In this document: piece by piece, positions 37,642 through 47,802 of the stretch
How positions within the stretch are numbered: position 1 is the first letter of the stretch
How the letters are laid out: each line of letters starts with the position of its first letter
Source: Petrotoga mobilis SJ95
GTDB lineage: Bacteria > Thermotogota > Thermotogae > Petrotogales > Petrotogaceae
NCBI RefSeq assembly: GCF_000018605.1
Contig: NC_010003.1
Span: forward strand, 2,022,501-2,086,500
DNA length: 64,000 bases
Direction of reading: 5' to 3'
Made by a program: the position numbers and the translations under genes
The notes under the pieces: model-generated
The model's database searches: none
Told to the model about the DNA's origin: nothing
Seen by the model: the letters and a program-made list of their open reading frames with translations, nothing else

Positions 37642-38544
37642 TTGAAAACAAAACTTACCTTAACAGCATTATTTCTGTCTTTCTTTACCTCGATTTTTTC
37701 CTATGAACTCTTCTTCTCCGGTGGAGAATTAGTACACTTCATAAACCAAAAACTAACCACGAGCACTTCAGTAAAAGTTGTATCTTTCAGTTTGGATGAC
37801 ACAATTTCTGAAAACTTATCAGCTATAAACCACCAAATATTTTTAGAAAAAGATGGTGGATATTCTGGTGATTTGAATTTGACCATCAAATACGATAAGA
37901 ATACTGACGGTTACCTACATCAAAAATATATGATCTTCGATAACAACTCAGTATTATTTGGAACTGGGAACTTCACTACAAGCGGTTTATTAACAGATCT
38001 AAACATCTTCATCTACACCGAAGATGAAAAGATTGTTAAAGTTTTTCTTGATGAATATGAGAACTTTCAAAGGGGTAAATTTGGATATTCAAAAGAAGTA
38101 ATCAATAAGCGTCTAAACACCACCGAATTTGGGAAGGTAAAAATAATAACTGGGCCATCAAAAGAGGTCCTTAACTCAGTCTTAAATGAGATTAAGAGAT
38201 CCAAAATTTCTTTAAAAGTCTTTTCGTATTCTTTCACCGATCCCTACTTTGTCCATGTTTTGGAACAAGCTTCCTCCAATAATGTAAAGGTTGAAATACT
38301 ATCCGATGATTGGAACAAAATCTACACTTCACCCTTAAAATATATGCAAGGCATAAATATAAAATATAGGAATGACATTCATGCAAAGTGTATAACAATA
38401 GATGGAGAAACAGTCATTATAGGAAGTTACAATCTAACCTATAGGGCAAGAGAGAAAAACGACGAAATGGTTGTTATAATTAAAAACAAAGGGTTGGCTG
38501 ACATCATAAACAGAAAATTTGATTTATTATGGCAAGAATGGTAA
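37642..38544 (+). CDS. Exported phospholipase-D family protein
   Basis: The 300-residue protein has a signal peptide (hydrophobic to about residue 20) and two HKD motifs: HQKYMIFDNNSVLFGTGN (His about 93) and HAKCITIDGETVIIGSYN (His about 246). Both are complete (HxKx4D), so it is probably an active phosphodiesterase outside the cytoplasm. Close relatives include Nuc/EDTA-resistant nucleases and cardiolipin-synthase-like proteins. The short length and the ..GSYNLT.RA..NDE ending favour a nuclease. The TTG start has GGAGG 10 bases before. Confidence 0.82.
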   Translation: MKTKLTLTALFLSFFTSIFSYELFFSGGELVHFINQKLTTSTSVKVVSFSLDDTISENLSAINHQIFLEKDGGYSGDLNLTIKYDKNTDGYLHQKYMIFDNNSVLFGTGNFTTSGLLTDLNIFIYTEDEKIVKVFLDEYENFQRGKFGYSKEVINKRLNTTEFGKVKIITGPSKEVLNSVLNEIKRSKISLKVFSYSFTDPYFVHVLEQASSNNVKVEILSDDWNKIYTSPLKYMQGINIKYRNDIHAKCITIDGETVIIGSYNLTYRAREKNDEMVVIIKNKGLADIINRKFDLLWQEW

Positions 38545-38625
38545 AATATATTGGTGTTTCTTTTTTCAATATCCGAAAAAGGAGGTCCATGCTTTTAAAA
38601 AATAAACCGAAAGCATAAATTAGCT

Positions 38626-40353
38626 ATGAAAATAAGAATATCTTTGGCTCAAATGAATTCTACAGTTGGCGACTATCCAGGAAATGTTGAAAAGATAAAA
38701 GATTTCATCTCTAAGGCAGACGAAAAAGGTGCCGATATAATATTATTTCCGGAATTATCTCTGAATGGATACCCACCTGAAGATTTAATCTTAAAAACTC
38801 AATTTCTCAAGGATTCTTTGAAAAGTATAGAAGAAATACAAGATTTTAGTAAATCTAAAGATGTTGTAATAGTTTTAGGTGCTGTTGACTGGGATGTTGA
38901 ATCCTACAACTCTGCTTTTGTTATATACAAAGGCGAAATCTATGGTAGTTATAAAAAGATGTTCTTACCAAACTACTCTGTTTTTGACGAAAAAAGGTAT
39001 TTTACTGCCGGTAGAGCACCTTTTTTAATGGAAATGGAAAGGATCAAAATTGGAATAACAATTTGTGAAGATCTGTGGGTTCCCAATGGACCGGCTGTTT
39101 CTTTAGCCCAAAACGGAGCCAATTTGATTTTAAACCTTTCTTCATCTCCTTTTTATAAGGGGAGAAATAAAGTAAGGTTTGAAATGCTTAAAACTAGAGC
39201 ATCAGAGTTATCGAGTTGGATCGCTTATTGCAATATTATAGGTGGTCAAGATGAGTTAGTTTTCGATGGTGGGAGTGTAGTTATTAACCCATACGGAGAA
39301 ATAGAATTAAGTGCTCCTTCTTTTGAAGAAGGGTTGTATTTTATAGATATAGATCCCCTAGAACCTACTAGAGCAAATTTAAGGGAAGGAAAAAGGAAAC
39401 ATTACAATCAAAGTGCCTACTATGAAAGCGTAAATACAATCAAAATAGAAAAAAAGATTAGAGAAAAAACTCCTATAAAAGCTGTCAAAGTTGACTCTTT
39501 TGATATATACGAGCAATTGTACCTTGCTGTAAAAACTGGGATAAAAGATTATGTATTGAAAAATGGTTTCCAAAAAGTTGTTCTAGGACTAAGTGGAGGA
39601 ATAGATTCTTCGCTCACAGCCGCTATTGCAGCGGATGCTATTGGCCCTGAAAATGTTGTGGGATTACTAATGCCTTCTCAATACTCATCTAAAGGCAGTA
39701 TCGACGATTCGATAGAGTTATCAAAAAATTTGGGAATAAATTATAAAATAATACCAATAAATGACATATACGAAAAGTATATTGAAAATTTAAAGGAAAG
39801 CTTTAAAAACACCGATGAAGACAAAACTGAAGAAAACATTCAAGCAAGGATAAGGGGAAACTTAGTAATGGCATTTTCGAACAAATTCGGATATTTAGCC
39901 TTAGCTTGCGGCAACAAAAGTGAAGCAGCTACAGGATACGCTACATTGTATGGAGACATGGCAGGAGGATTCTCTCCCATTAAAGACTTATACAAAACAG
40001 ACTTATATAAAGTTGCCAGAAAATACAATGAACTGCATGGAAAGGAAATTATTATAAAATCGATATTAGAAAAAGCCCCTTCAGCGGAACTTCGACCAAA
40101 TCAAAAAGATGAGGATATTTTGCCGCCATATGCTTTACTCGATGAGATTTTATTCAAGTATATAGACAGAGAAATGTCATATGATGAATTACTACAGGAA
40201 GGATACGATGAAGGGTTATTGAAAAATGTAATAAACATGGTCAACAAGAACGAATACAAAAGAAGGCAATCTGCTCCTGGTATAAAACTAACTGAAAGAA
40301 GTTTTGGAAAAGACAGAAGAATGCCAATTACAAATAAATATATCCCTTGGTAG
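38626..40353 (+). CDS. nadE: Glutamine-dependent NAD+ synthetase
   Basis: The 575-residue two-domain enzyme converts nicotinate adenine dinucleotide to NAD+ using glutamine. The N-terminal nitrilase-like domain has the Glu in LFPELSLNGYPPEDL, the Lys in YKKMFLPNYSVFDE and the Cys in TICEDLWVP. The C-terminal synthetase has the P-loop GLSGGIDSSLTAAIA (about 321) and the end RRMPITNKYIPW. Length and domain order are typical of glutamine-dependent NadE. Confidence 0.96.
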   Translation: MKIRISLAQMNSTVGDYPGNVEKIKDFISKADEKGADIILFPELSLNGYPPEDLILKTQFLKDSLKSIEEIQDFSKSKDVVIVLGAVDWDVESYNSAFVIYKGEIYGSYKKMFLPNYSVFDEKRYFTAGRAPFLMEMERIKIGITICEDLWVPNGPAVSLAQNGANLILNLSSSPFYKGRNKVRFEMLKTRASELSSWIAYCNIIGGQDELVFDGGSVVINPYGEIELSAPSFEEGLYFIDIDPLEPTRANLREGKRKHYNQSAYYESVNTIKIEKKIREKTPIKAVKVDSFDIYEQLYLAVKTGIKDYVLKNGFQKVVLGLSGGIDSSLTAAIAADAIGPENVVGLLMPSQYSSKGSIDDSIELSKNLGINYKIIPINDIYEKYIENLKESFKNTDEDKTEENIQARIRGNLVMAFSNKFGYLALACGNKSEAATGYATLYGDMAGGFSPIKDLYKTDLYKVARKYNELHGKEIIIKSILEKAPSAELRPNQKDEDILPPYALLDEILFKYIDREMSYDELLQEGYDEGLLKNVINMVNKNEYKRRQSAPGIKLTERSFGKDRRMPITNKYIPW

Positions 40354-40394
40354 TTAATGTCAAATGCACAGGGTTAGAGCGCTAAATAAGGATC

Positions 40395-40920
40395 TTTTTC
40401 CTTATGGGTGGGCTGCGAGGTCAAGAGATCTTCGATCTTTTCCTTGTGGGGTGGGCTGCGGGGCGAAGGGGCGCAAATAAAGACTAAGCGCAGCTTACAA
40501 AAAACGATGCTAATAATTAACTAAAAAACGCTCTTTTTTTTAAAAGGTCACAGGGCGCAGCCCTCTATTCCTGGTTAGGTCAGGGACCGCAGGTCCCTCT
40601 TTCAAAAGTGTGAGGAACTGCGGAAGGGCGCAAACCTAGATAGAATAAATATTATAGAAACTAAATAATTTTTAACAATAAGATTTTGGTTTTAAAAGGG
40701 TCACAGGGCGGAGCCCTCCCCCGGCCGCGTTAAGGACCGCAGGTCTCTCTTTCAAAAGCGTGAAGAATTGTGGAAGGGCGCAAACCTAGATAGAATAAAT
40801 ATTATAGAAACTAAATAATTTTTAACAATAAGATTTAGGTTTTAAAAGGGTCACAGGGCGGAGCCCACCCCCGGCCGCGTTAGGGACCGCAGGTCCCTTT
40901 TAGAAGGGTGGAAGCGCTAA
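40395..40920 (+). repeat. Cluster of modular repeats with 150-bp tandem unit
   Basis: The gap after nadE is filled by the repeat family. Two G-rich modules lie near 40400 and 40450, then three copies of the paired hairpin modules: CACAGGGCGCAGCCCT (40550-40564), and CACAGGGCGGAGCCC at 40702 and 40852, each with a GGACCGCAGGTC hairpin at 40584, 40734 and 40884. The units 40621-40770 and 40771-40920 are near-identical direct repeats of exactly 150 bases, including the AT-rich part. The start region of the next gene abuts it. No gene is seen inside. Confidence 0.88.
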
Positions 40921-40949
40921 AAACAACCATTAAAACAGGAGAAAAAATC

Positions 40950-41684
40950 ATGGAAGAAAAAGAAAAAAACCAATCCAACGACAGTCTAAAAAATTTATTA
41001 ATCATCATTGGCACTATGGCAGTCATATATTTTGCTACTTTCATACTATGGAATTTGTATGTAGAAAACTTAGAAAGCCATTATTACTATCCATATGTAA
41101 AAATCAAAGAAACAGGCTACGAACGGGTTAAAAAAATGCCTTTTTCGCCCAAAGGTTACAATATAACTATTGAAAAAAGCAATATCACAAACACTTACAC
41201 AGTAAAAACAAAGTTTGGTTCATTCAATATTCAAACATTTGACGATAGATTCTTCTTTTTTGAAAACTCTGATATGGTAGTAGTCTCTTATCCTTCTTAC
41301 GATTTCAGAGGGCTCGAATATTCTGTAATTCTAAAAAATGGTAGTATCTTTAAATTTGTTATAGTACCAAACGAGGAAATCGTTGAAGATATTTTTACCT
41401 TTGTTGAAAATCTTTTACGAATAAGGGTCTTAGAGATTCCAGAATTAGCAAATTATGAATATATCAAAGAAAGTGAGAACAGTTACACCATTGTTAGTAA
41501 CGATCAAGAGTTTACTTTATCAAAAAATTTGATAAGTACGGTAGGTGAATCCCAAGACTACATTTATTTCATTTCGAAAAAGTATGGGTTGTTCAATAAG
41601 ATATACTATTTAGAAAAATCAACCAATAATTTTGGAGAGCTAATAATGATATCGGAATCTCAAGAATTTTGGAGCAATAATTAG
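40950..41684 (+). CDS. Single-pass membrane protein, unknown
   Basis: The 244-residue protein starts at the ATG at 40950, with AGGAG 8 bases upstream. An upstream in-frame ATG at 40908 lies in the repeat and is not favoured. The N-terminus is charged (MEEKEKNQSNDSLKN), followed by one membrane segment (about 17-38, LLIIIGTMAVIYFATFILWNL). The rest is an outer soluble beta-rich domain with many Tyr, Phe and Asn. No family is recognised. Confidence 0.65.
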   Translation: MEEKEKNQSNDSLKNLLIIIGTMAVIYFATFILWNLYVENLESHYYYPYVKIKETGYERVKKMPFSPKGYNITIEKSNITNTYTVKTKFGSFNIQTFDDRFFFFENSDMVVVSYPSYDFRGLEYSVILKNGSIFKFVIVPNEEIVEDIFTFVENLLRIRVLEIPELANYEYIKESENSYTIVSNDQEFTLSKNLISTVGESQDYIYFISKKYGLFNKIYYLEKSTNNFGELIMISESQEFWSNN

Positions 41685-41811
41685 AAAATATAAAAATAAA
41701 GAATTTTTAAGTATAATATTTATTTTAAAAGAGTTACTGGAGTTGGGTCCAAAAGGGGGTATCTAATTTTTAAAGATTCTATCATCAAAAGCTATATTGG
41801 GAGGGTAAAAA

Positions 41812-44379
41812 ATGGATTTTATAAGTAAAATTACCGTCGTTCCAAAAATCCCGGAAAAGATTCTGGGGTTAAAAGAACTCTCTGAAAACATGTGGTGGAC
41901 ATGGAATTATAAAACTCAAGCCTTATTCGAAACCATAGACAAAGAGCTTTGGGAGTCCACTCAGAGAAACCCGGTTACCTTTTTAAAACGTGTGGAACAA
42001 AAAAAATTAAACACTGCTGCAGAAGATTCGAAATTTAACGAACTCTATCAAGAAGTCATGAAAGAGTTTTCTAATTATATGAATGAAAATAGCAACACAT
42101 GGTTCAGTAAGACCCACCGTTCTTTTAAAGATGGAGAAATTGCTTACTTTTGTATGGAATATGGCCTTCACGAGTCTTTTCCTATGTATTCTGGTGGTTT
42201 AGGAATATTGGCTGGTGATCATCTAAAAAGTGCAAGTGATCTAGGTATACCACTTATAGCTATAGGTTTACTATACCAAAAGGGATATTTTATTCAGAGG
42301 CTTAATTCAGAAGGATGGCAAGAAAGTATATTTTTAGATTACGATTTTTCGGATTTTCCTATTATTCCCGCCAAAGAAAGCAACGGGGATGAAATATACG
42401 TCGATATAGACCTATTAGGGAAAAAGGTATTCGCTAAAGTTTGGCAGGTAAAGGTAGGAAGAGTGAACCTATACCTCTTGGACACCAACCTAATGCAAAA
42501 TGATCCTGAAGATAGAGAAATAACCTCCACATTGTATGGTGGAGACATAGAAATGCGTATAAAACAAGAAATACTAATAGGGATCGGTGGAGTGAAAGCG
42601 GTAAGAAAGTTAGGGTACAACCCATCTGTTTGGCACATGAATGAAGGTCACGCTGCATTCTTAGGTCTTGAAAGAATACGTGAATTAGTTCAAGAACATG
42701 GCTTAACTTTTCAGGAAGCAATTGAAGCGGTTCGGGCTGGAAACGTTTTTACCACTCACACTCCCGTACCTGCTGGGAACGATGTATTTTCTATTTCTTT
42801 AATTGATAAATATTTTGGAGACTTTTGGCCTAAATTAGGAGCTTCAAGGCAAGACTTTCTAAATTTAGGATTAGAAAAAAGACAAAACGCAGAAGAATTA
42901 TTTTCAATGACCATTTTGGCGCTAAAACTCTCTGGAAGATCAAATGCTGTTTCAAGGCTACATGGAGAAGTATCGAGAAAGTTATGGAACCATGTTTGGC
43001 CAGGTATAGAATGGTTGGAAGTACCTATAAACTATGTTACCAATGGCGTACATATAGACACATGGTTAAACCCAAAATTGCAGGAATCTTTAAAAGAATA
43101 CCTGGGTGCTGACTGGATGTCAAAAATTGACGATCCAGAACTTTGGGAAAAAATTGATAATATCCCTGACCATGAACTATGGGAAACTCACCAACAATTA
43201 AAAAAAGAGTTAATAGAATACATTAGGAAGAGTATAAAAGCACAAAGATCGAGACATGGAGAAACAGTTGAACAACTCGAGGAAGTAAACCAAATAGGTG
43301 ATGAAAAAGCTTTAACTATCGGTTTTGCCAGAAGGTTTGCTACTTACAAACGGGCAGATCTAATATTCAGCGATGAAGAAAGATTAAAAAAGATCTTGAA
43401 CGATCCAGACAAACCCGTACAATTAATATTCGCTGGTAAAGCTCACCCTGCGGATAAACCAGGTCAAGAACTCATAAAAAAGATATACGAATACTCACGA
43501 AAACCAGAATTTCAAAATAAAGTCATAATTCTGGAAAATTACGATATGGATATGGCAAGGCACTTAGTTTCGGGTGTTGACATTTGGTTAAACAATCCTA
43601 GACGTCCAAGAGAGGCATCTGGAACATCAGGCCAGAAAGCCGGAATGAATGGAGCTATAAACTTCTCAGTTTTAGATGGCTGGTGGGTTGAAGGATACAA
43701 CGGTAAAAATGGATGGGCCATAGGGGACAACAGAGACTATGAAGACTTGAAATTACAGGATAAAATAGACAGTGTTTCAATATACAACCAATTAGAAAAA
43801 CAAATAGTGCCTATGTACTATGAAAAAGGAGAAACTGACGTTTCAAAAGAATGGGTATCAAAGATGAAAGAGTCTATTAAAAGTGTCACATCTTTTTTCA
43901 ACACAGCCAGAATGCTCAAAGAATACACTCAAAAACTATATATGCCCGCTCTCGAGCAGCACACACGCTTTTCAAACGATGACTTTAAATTGGCAAAAGA
44001 ATTTGCCGGTTGGGTTAAATTGTTAAAAGAAAATTGGGACTCTATAAAAATACATGTCAAACTCGATCAAGATCTTACTGGAGTAAAAAACGCAGAAGAA
44101 GAAATAGGAGTACAAGCAGAAATATACTTGCCAGGTATAGGTCCAGACTCAATCCTACCAGAAGTTGTATTTGCAAGGTTAAAAGATGGTAAGATTGCAA
44201 ACATAAGGCGGTACGATATGAAACTCATCAAAGAAGTACAAAAAGACACATATCTATACTCAGTAAAATTTAAAATAGAAGACAGGGGGGAATATGGAAT
44301 AAATGTAAGGGTAACACCTAACAATCCTCTCATGCCCCATAAAAACTACTTGATGGGACTAGTAAAATATCCTCAATAA
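41812..44379 (+). CDS. glgP: Alpha-glucan phosphorylase
   Basis: The 855-residue GT35 enzyme releases glucose-1-phosphate from glycogen or maltodextrin. It belongs to the group with an N-terminal DUF3417 domain (LKELSENMWWTWNYKTQALF). Then come YFCMEYGLHESFPMYSGGLG, HMNEGHAAF and the pyridoxal-phosphate region PRRPREASGTSGQKAGMNGA with DGWWVEGYNG. The ATG follows GGGAGGG. A TATAAT element lies at 41712-41717. It would feed glycolysis through the phosphohexomutase encoded at 23823. Confidence 0.94.
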   Translation: MDFISKITVVPKIPEKILGLKELSENMWWTWNYKTQALFETIDKELWESTQRNPVTFLKRVEQKKLNTAAEDSKFNELYQEVMKEFSNYMNENSNTWFSKTHRSFKDGEIAYFCMEYGLHESFPMYSGGLGILAGDHLKSASDLGIPLIAIGLLYQKGYFIQRLNSEGWQESIFLDYDFSDFPIIPAKESNGDEIYVDIDLLGKKVFAKVWQVKVGRVNLYLLDTNLMQNDPEDREITSTLYGGDIEMRIKQEILIGIGGVKAVRKLGYNPSVWHMNEGHAAFLGLERIRELVQEHGLTFQEAIEAVRAGNVFTTHTPVPAGNDVFSISLIDKYFGDFWPKLGASRQDFLNLGLEKRQNAEELFSMTILALKLSGRSNAVSRLHGEVSRKLWNHVWPGIEWLEVPINYVTNGVHIDTWLNPKLQESLKEYLGADWMSKIDDPELWEKIDNIPDHELWETHQQLKKELIEYIRKSIKAQRSRHGETVEQLEEVNQIGDEKALTIGFARRFATYKRADLIFSDEERLKKILNDPDKPVQLIFAGKAHPADKPGQELIKKIYEYSRKPEFQNKVIILENYDMDMARHLVSGVDIWLNNPRRPREASGTSGQKAGMNGAINFSVLDGWWVEGYNGKNGWAIGDNRDYEDLKLQDKIDSVSIYNQLEKQIVPMYYEKGETDVSKEWVSKMKESIKSVTSFFNTARMLKEYTQKLYMPALEQHTRFSNDDFKLAKEFAGWVKLLKENWDSIKIHVKLDQDLTGVKNAEEEIGVQAEIYLPGIGPDSILPEVVFARLKDGKIANIRRYDMKLIKEVQKDTYLYSVKFKIEDRGEYGINVRVTPNNPLMPHKNYLMGLVKYPQ

Positions 44380-44400
44380 GATTTTGTAAATTTTTAATAG

Positions 44401-44466
44401 ACCCCCTTGATTTCAATATATTGTCGTGTTATCATATAAAAGTACAATATATTGATTCAAGGGGGT
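44401..44466 (+). promoter_or_regulatory. Twin NrdR-type boxes within an RBS-covering hairpin
   Basis: Two identical CAATATATTG palindromes (44414-44423 and 44445-44454) are 31 bases apart, three helical turns, as is typical of NrdR box pairs (consensus ACACWATATATWGTGT). A TATAAA at 44435-44440 lies between them, so bound NrdR would cover the promoter. The boxes are part of a larger inverted repeat, 44401-44423 with 44445-44466 (ACCCCCTTGA and TCAAGGGGGT outer arms). The right arm contains the AAGGGGG ribosome site of nrdJ. Confidence 0.75.
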
Positions 44467-44473
44467 AATTTTC

Positions 44474-46996
44474 ATGAGAGTTTTAAATAAATGGATCCAA
44501 AAAGAACCATCGAAGAATGCAATCACCATATTAAAAGACAGATATTTCTTAAAAGATGGCGAAGGGAATTATTTAGAAAGCACATGGGATGAAGTTGCAA
44601 AAAGGATTGCAAGACATGTTGCTGCAGCTGAGGTAAACTATACAAACGATATAGAGGAAATAAAAAATGCAGAAGAACATTTCTACCAACTAATTAAATC
44701 TCGAATTTTCTTACCGAACAGTCCAACGATATTCAACGCAGGCAAAACAATGGACAGACAATTATTCAAAAAAGATATAGAAGAAACAACTTTAGAAGAC
44801 TACAAAACAATTTTTGATTCAAGAACAAAACACAACATGTTATCTGCATGTTTTGTAATCCCTATGGACGACTCAATGAGCGCCATATTCGATGCGGTAA
44901 AAAATGCTGCTTTAATAATGAAATATGGAGGAGGAGTAGGATACGACTTCTCTGTTTTACGTCCAAAAGGTTCTTCTATCGCAGGAACAGGGGGAAAATC
45001 CTCCGGACCTATTAGCTTCATGCATGTTTTCAACACAGCAGCTTCCACGATAGAACAAGGTGGGGCAAGGCGGGCAGCTCAAATGGCTGTATTAAGGTAT
45101 GATCATCCCGATGTCTTTGACTTTATAAATTCCAAAAAAGACAACAAAGGCAACAATGTCTTGAATTATTTCAACATTTCAGTAAACATTGACAACCCAA
45201 AAGAATTCAAAAAAATGCTCGAAGAAGATGGGGATCTCACCTTAGAACATCCCGCATCATCCATAAGAAAGACTATCAAGGCAAACGATTTAATGAACAA
45301 AATGGTAGAAAACGCATGGAAAACGGGAGATCCTGGGATGCTTTTCCTCGGCAGACACAATCAGTACTATGCTATGAGTGAGCATACTCCAGTCACTGCC
45401 ACAAACCCATGTGGAGAAGAACCACTGCCACCCTTTGGAAGTTGTAATCTTGGCTCTATAGACGTTGCAAAACTAGTGGAAGACATGGATTTAGGAAATC
45501 CAAACTCGCCGGATATTTCAGAATTTCAAGAAATAGTATATTGGGCTGTAAGATTTTTAGATGACGTCATAGAATCAAACATCTACCCTCTGAAAGAAAT
45601 TGAAGAAATATCGAAAAAGCAAAGATTTATTGGATTAGGAATGATGGGATTAGCAGATGCATTATACAAAAAAGAGCTACCCTACAACTCAGAACAAGCC
45701 AGAAAGTTCATGGCAAAATTAACCGCTGAATTAGCTTATTTCTCTCATGTTGCAAGTACTGAACTGGCCAAAGAAAGAGGCAATTTCCCGGACTTTCAAC
45801 GATCCAAATACCCAAACGGTTTCATTCCATTTCCCATGTTGGATGACGAAATAGACGAAGACATAAAAGTGTGGAATGAAAAAATACGTCAACATTTTCA
45901 AGGCGAAGCCACAAAATACAAAAGAAATGTACAAACAAACACCATAGCCCCAACAGGTTCAATATCTAACTTAGCAGATACATCAAGTGGAATCGAGCCA
46001 AACTTCTTACTATCCTATGTAAGATACATGACCAACAAAGAAGGAGACAGAGTTCCTCTATCTTATATAAACCCAATATTAATGGAAAAAATAGGCACCA
46101 ACATGACAGAAGAGTTAAAAGCAGAAATCATTGAAAAAGGAAGTATTCAAAATATAGACAGCATACCAAACGAAATCAAAAAAATATTTGTAACCTCTAT
46201 GGATATACCACCAAAGGATCATCTATTAGCCCAACACGTAATTCAAAGTTATCTTGACGCCTCATGCTCTAAAACTATAAATATGCCTAAATCTTCAACT
46301 ATAGAAGACGTTAAAGCTATCTATCTACAAGCATTAGAATTAAATTTAAAAGGATTAACTATTTACAGAGATGGGAGCCTTGAAACCCAAGTTCTAACCT
46401 CCTCATCTCAAGAAGAAAAAGAAACATCCGAAACACAAGGCAAAAGCGTTACATTCTTCGTATTGGACGAAAAGCATAAACTAAGGGCAAGGCCAAGAAA
46501 AGAAACCTTACGAAGCGTCACACGAAAGTTCAAACACGACACAGGAACGGTATACGTCACAGTCTCCTTCGATGATGCCGGAGAAGCGGTAGAAATCTTT
46601 CTATCAGATGGTACAGAAACGGCAGAGGTCATTGGAAGATTATCATCCATAGCTTTAAGAGCAGGCGTCTCAACGGATGAAATAGTTGAGCAATTAAAAA
46701 AAGTTAAAGGAACATATTGTAAAGGATTGGCACAGGAAATAAGCAAAGCCCTCAACGATTTCAACCAGTTATGGGGATCGAAAATAGAAGATTATGAAGT
46801 AATAAGAACGGGCACACCTAAAACCCGAGAAGAAGTAGAAAAATTTGTCTACGCCAATGACTTAAAATACGACAAAGGATATTATATAGACTCAGAAGGT
46901 AACGCATACTGTCCAAGCTGTCTATCTAAAAATACACTGGTAAATGAATCAGGCTGTGTCACCTGCACCACTTGCGGATGGTCAAAGTGTTCTTAA
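44474..46996 (+). CDS. nrdJ: B12-dependent class II ribonucleotide reductase
   Basis: The 840-residue enzyme reduces ribonucleotides to deoxyribonucleotides with adenosylcobalamin and so works without oxygen. Visible parts are the first redox Cys in [30 protein letters not shown], the finger loop [20 protein letters not shown] with the radical Cys, and [20 protein letters not shown]. The C-terminal tail is a cysteine-rich zinc ribbon with redox cysteines ([20 protein letters not shown]). No class I or III subunits are nearby. Confidence 0.96.
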   Translation: MRVLNKWIQKEPSKNAITILKDRYFLKDGEGNYLESTWDEVAKRIARHVAAAEVNYTNDIEEIKNAEEHFYQLIKSRIFLPNSPTIFNAGKTMDRQLFKKDIEETTLEDYKTIFDSRTKHNMLSACFVIPMDDSMSAIFDAVKNAALIMKYGGGVGYDFSVLRPKGSSIAGTGGKSSGPISFMHVFNTAASTIEQGGARRAAQMAVLRYDHPDVFDFINSKKDNKGNNVLNYFNISVNIDNPKEFKKMLEEDGDLTLEHPASSIRKTIKANDLMNKMVENAWKTGDPGMLFLGRHNQYYAMSEHTPVTATNPCGEEPLPPFGSCNLGSIDVAKLVEDMDLGNPNSPDISEFQEIVYWAVRFLDDVIESNIYPLKEIEEISKKQRFIGLGMMGLADALYKKELPYNSEQARKFMAKLTAELAYFSHVASTELAKERGNFPDFQRSKYPNGFIPFPMLDDEIDEDIKVWNEKIRQHFQGEATKYKRNVQTNTIAPTGSISNLADTSSGIEPNFLLSYVRYMTNKEGDRVPLSYINPILMEKIGTNMTEELKAEIIEKGSIQNIDSIPNEIKKIFVTSMDIPPKDHLLAQHVIQSYLDASCSKTINMPKSSTIEDVKAIYLQALELNLKGLTIYRDGSLETQVLTSSSQEEKETSETQGKSVTFFVLDEKHKLRARPRKETLRSVTRKFKHDTGTVYVTVSFDDAGEAVEIFLSDGTETAEVIGRLSSIALRAGVSTDEIVEQLKKVKGTYCKGLAQEISKALNDFNQLWGSKIEDYEVIRTGTPKTREEVEKFVYANDLKYDKGYYIDSEGNAYCPSCLSKNTLVNESGCVTCTTCGWSKCS

Positions 46997-47046
46997 ATGA
47001 TATACAATAAGAAACAATACTAGAATTTGGTTTTGAAACAGGGTAT

Positions 47047-47148
47047 ATGGTTTTATTAAAGTTTCATGGAACAAGCGGTATGGCACCTTTCGTTACAAAT
47101 TAAAGCGATGTCGTGAAAGACAATTACCTTGTTGGAATAACTTTATAA
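47047..47148 (+). pseudogene. Short frame with one internal stop, possible gene relic
   Basis: ATG at 47047 opens a frame giving MVLLKFHGTSGMAPFVTN, then TAA (47101), then in the same frame SDVVKDNYLVGITL and a second TAA. The composition looks protein-like, but the frame is too short to assign. It may be the remains of a gene between nrdJ and the CRISPR leader. Confidence 0.25.
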
Positions 47149-47171
47149 CCCGCCTTCATGGCGGGTTTTTT
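47147..47171 (+). terminator. Intrinsic terminator
   Basis: AACCCGCC (47147-47154) and GGCGGGTT (47160-47167) form an 8-bp stem with loop TTCAT, and TTTT follows. It lies 150 bases after nrdJ and separates it from the CRISPR leader. Confidence 0.9.
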
Positions 47172-47284
47172 GATTTTATTAATTTTTTTGTTCACAGTTT
47201 TGATAAGTTGAACCGACTTAATATAAAATAATGTTAACAATTTAACCTAATAATAGCATAGAAAAGCAAATGATGAGAAAAATC

Positions 47285-47450
47285 GTCTGTCGACCTCCAA
47301 TAGGGTAAAAATCCCGGGGGGATCGACAGACAAGCGAAAAAAGTCACAAGCCTTATTACATGAGTATTTGAATTGAATCTTAACAATTTCTCAAAGTTTT
47401 GCTTGACAATCGTAATTTTTTATGATATAGTATTTGTAAGTATCTTATGC
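47285..47450 (+). promoter_or_regulatory. Leader of CRISPR array 1
   Basis: The AT-rich leader is nearly identical to that of array 2. It holds a hairpin with perfect 9-bp arms GTCTGTCGA and TCGACAGAC (47285-47293 and 47323-47331), then a promoter TTGACA (47403-47408), 17-base spacer, TATAGT (47426-47431). Transcription would start about 10 bases before the first repeat. In type I systems the leader also carries sites for new spacer insertion. Confidence 0.88.
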
Positions 47451-47742
47451 CTTTTTATCCTACCTATGAGGAATGGAAACCATGAAAGGGGGGAGGAACG
47501 TAAAATTTACTTATACTTTTTATCCTACCTATGAGGAATGGAAACTGCTTTGCTCTGTTCGCATAAACCAGCTCACAAAGCTTTTTATCCTACCTATGAG
47601 GAATGGAAACTTTGTTTTTCATAAGCTTTCTGCCCAGCGTAACCCGCCTTTTTATCCTACCTATGAGGAATGGAAACGAGATATTGACAATGAGAATACA
47701 AATGTATATACAATACTTTTTATCCTACCTATAAGGAATGGA
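47451..47742 (+). CRISPR. CRISPR array 1, short, decayed 3' end
   Basis: Four intact 30-base repeats (beginning CTTTTTATCCTACC, ending ATGAGGAATGGAAAC) start at 47451, 47516, 47581 and 47648. A fifth at 47716 has the ATAAGG variant and breaks after GGAATGGA. Four spacers are 35-38 bases. The lost end is replaced by GTTAGGGGAGAGGAATGG and further purine-rich copies of GGAATGGAAAC near 47755 and 47835. It lies 3.6 kb from cas2, with the copper island in between. Confidence 0.95.
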
Positions 47743-47802
47743 GTTAGGGGAGAGGAATGGAAACGAGATTGCTTCAGAGCTTCGATGCAGTATGTTCTCG
47801 CT

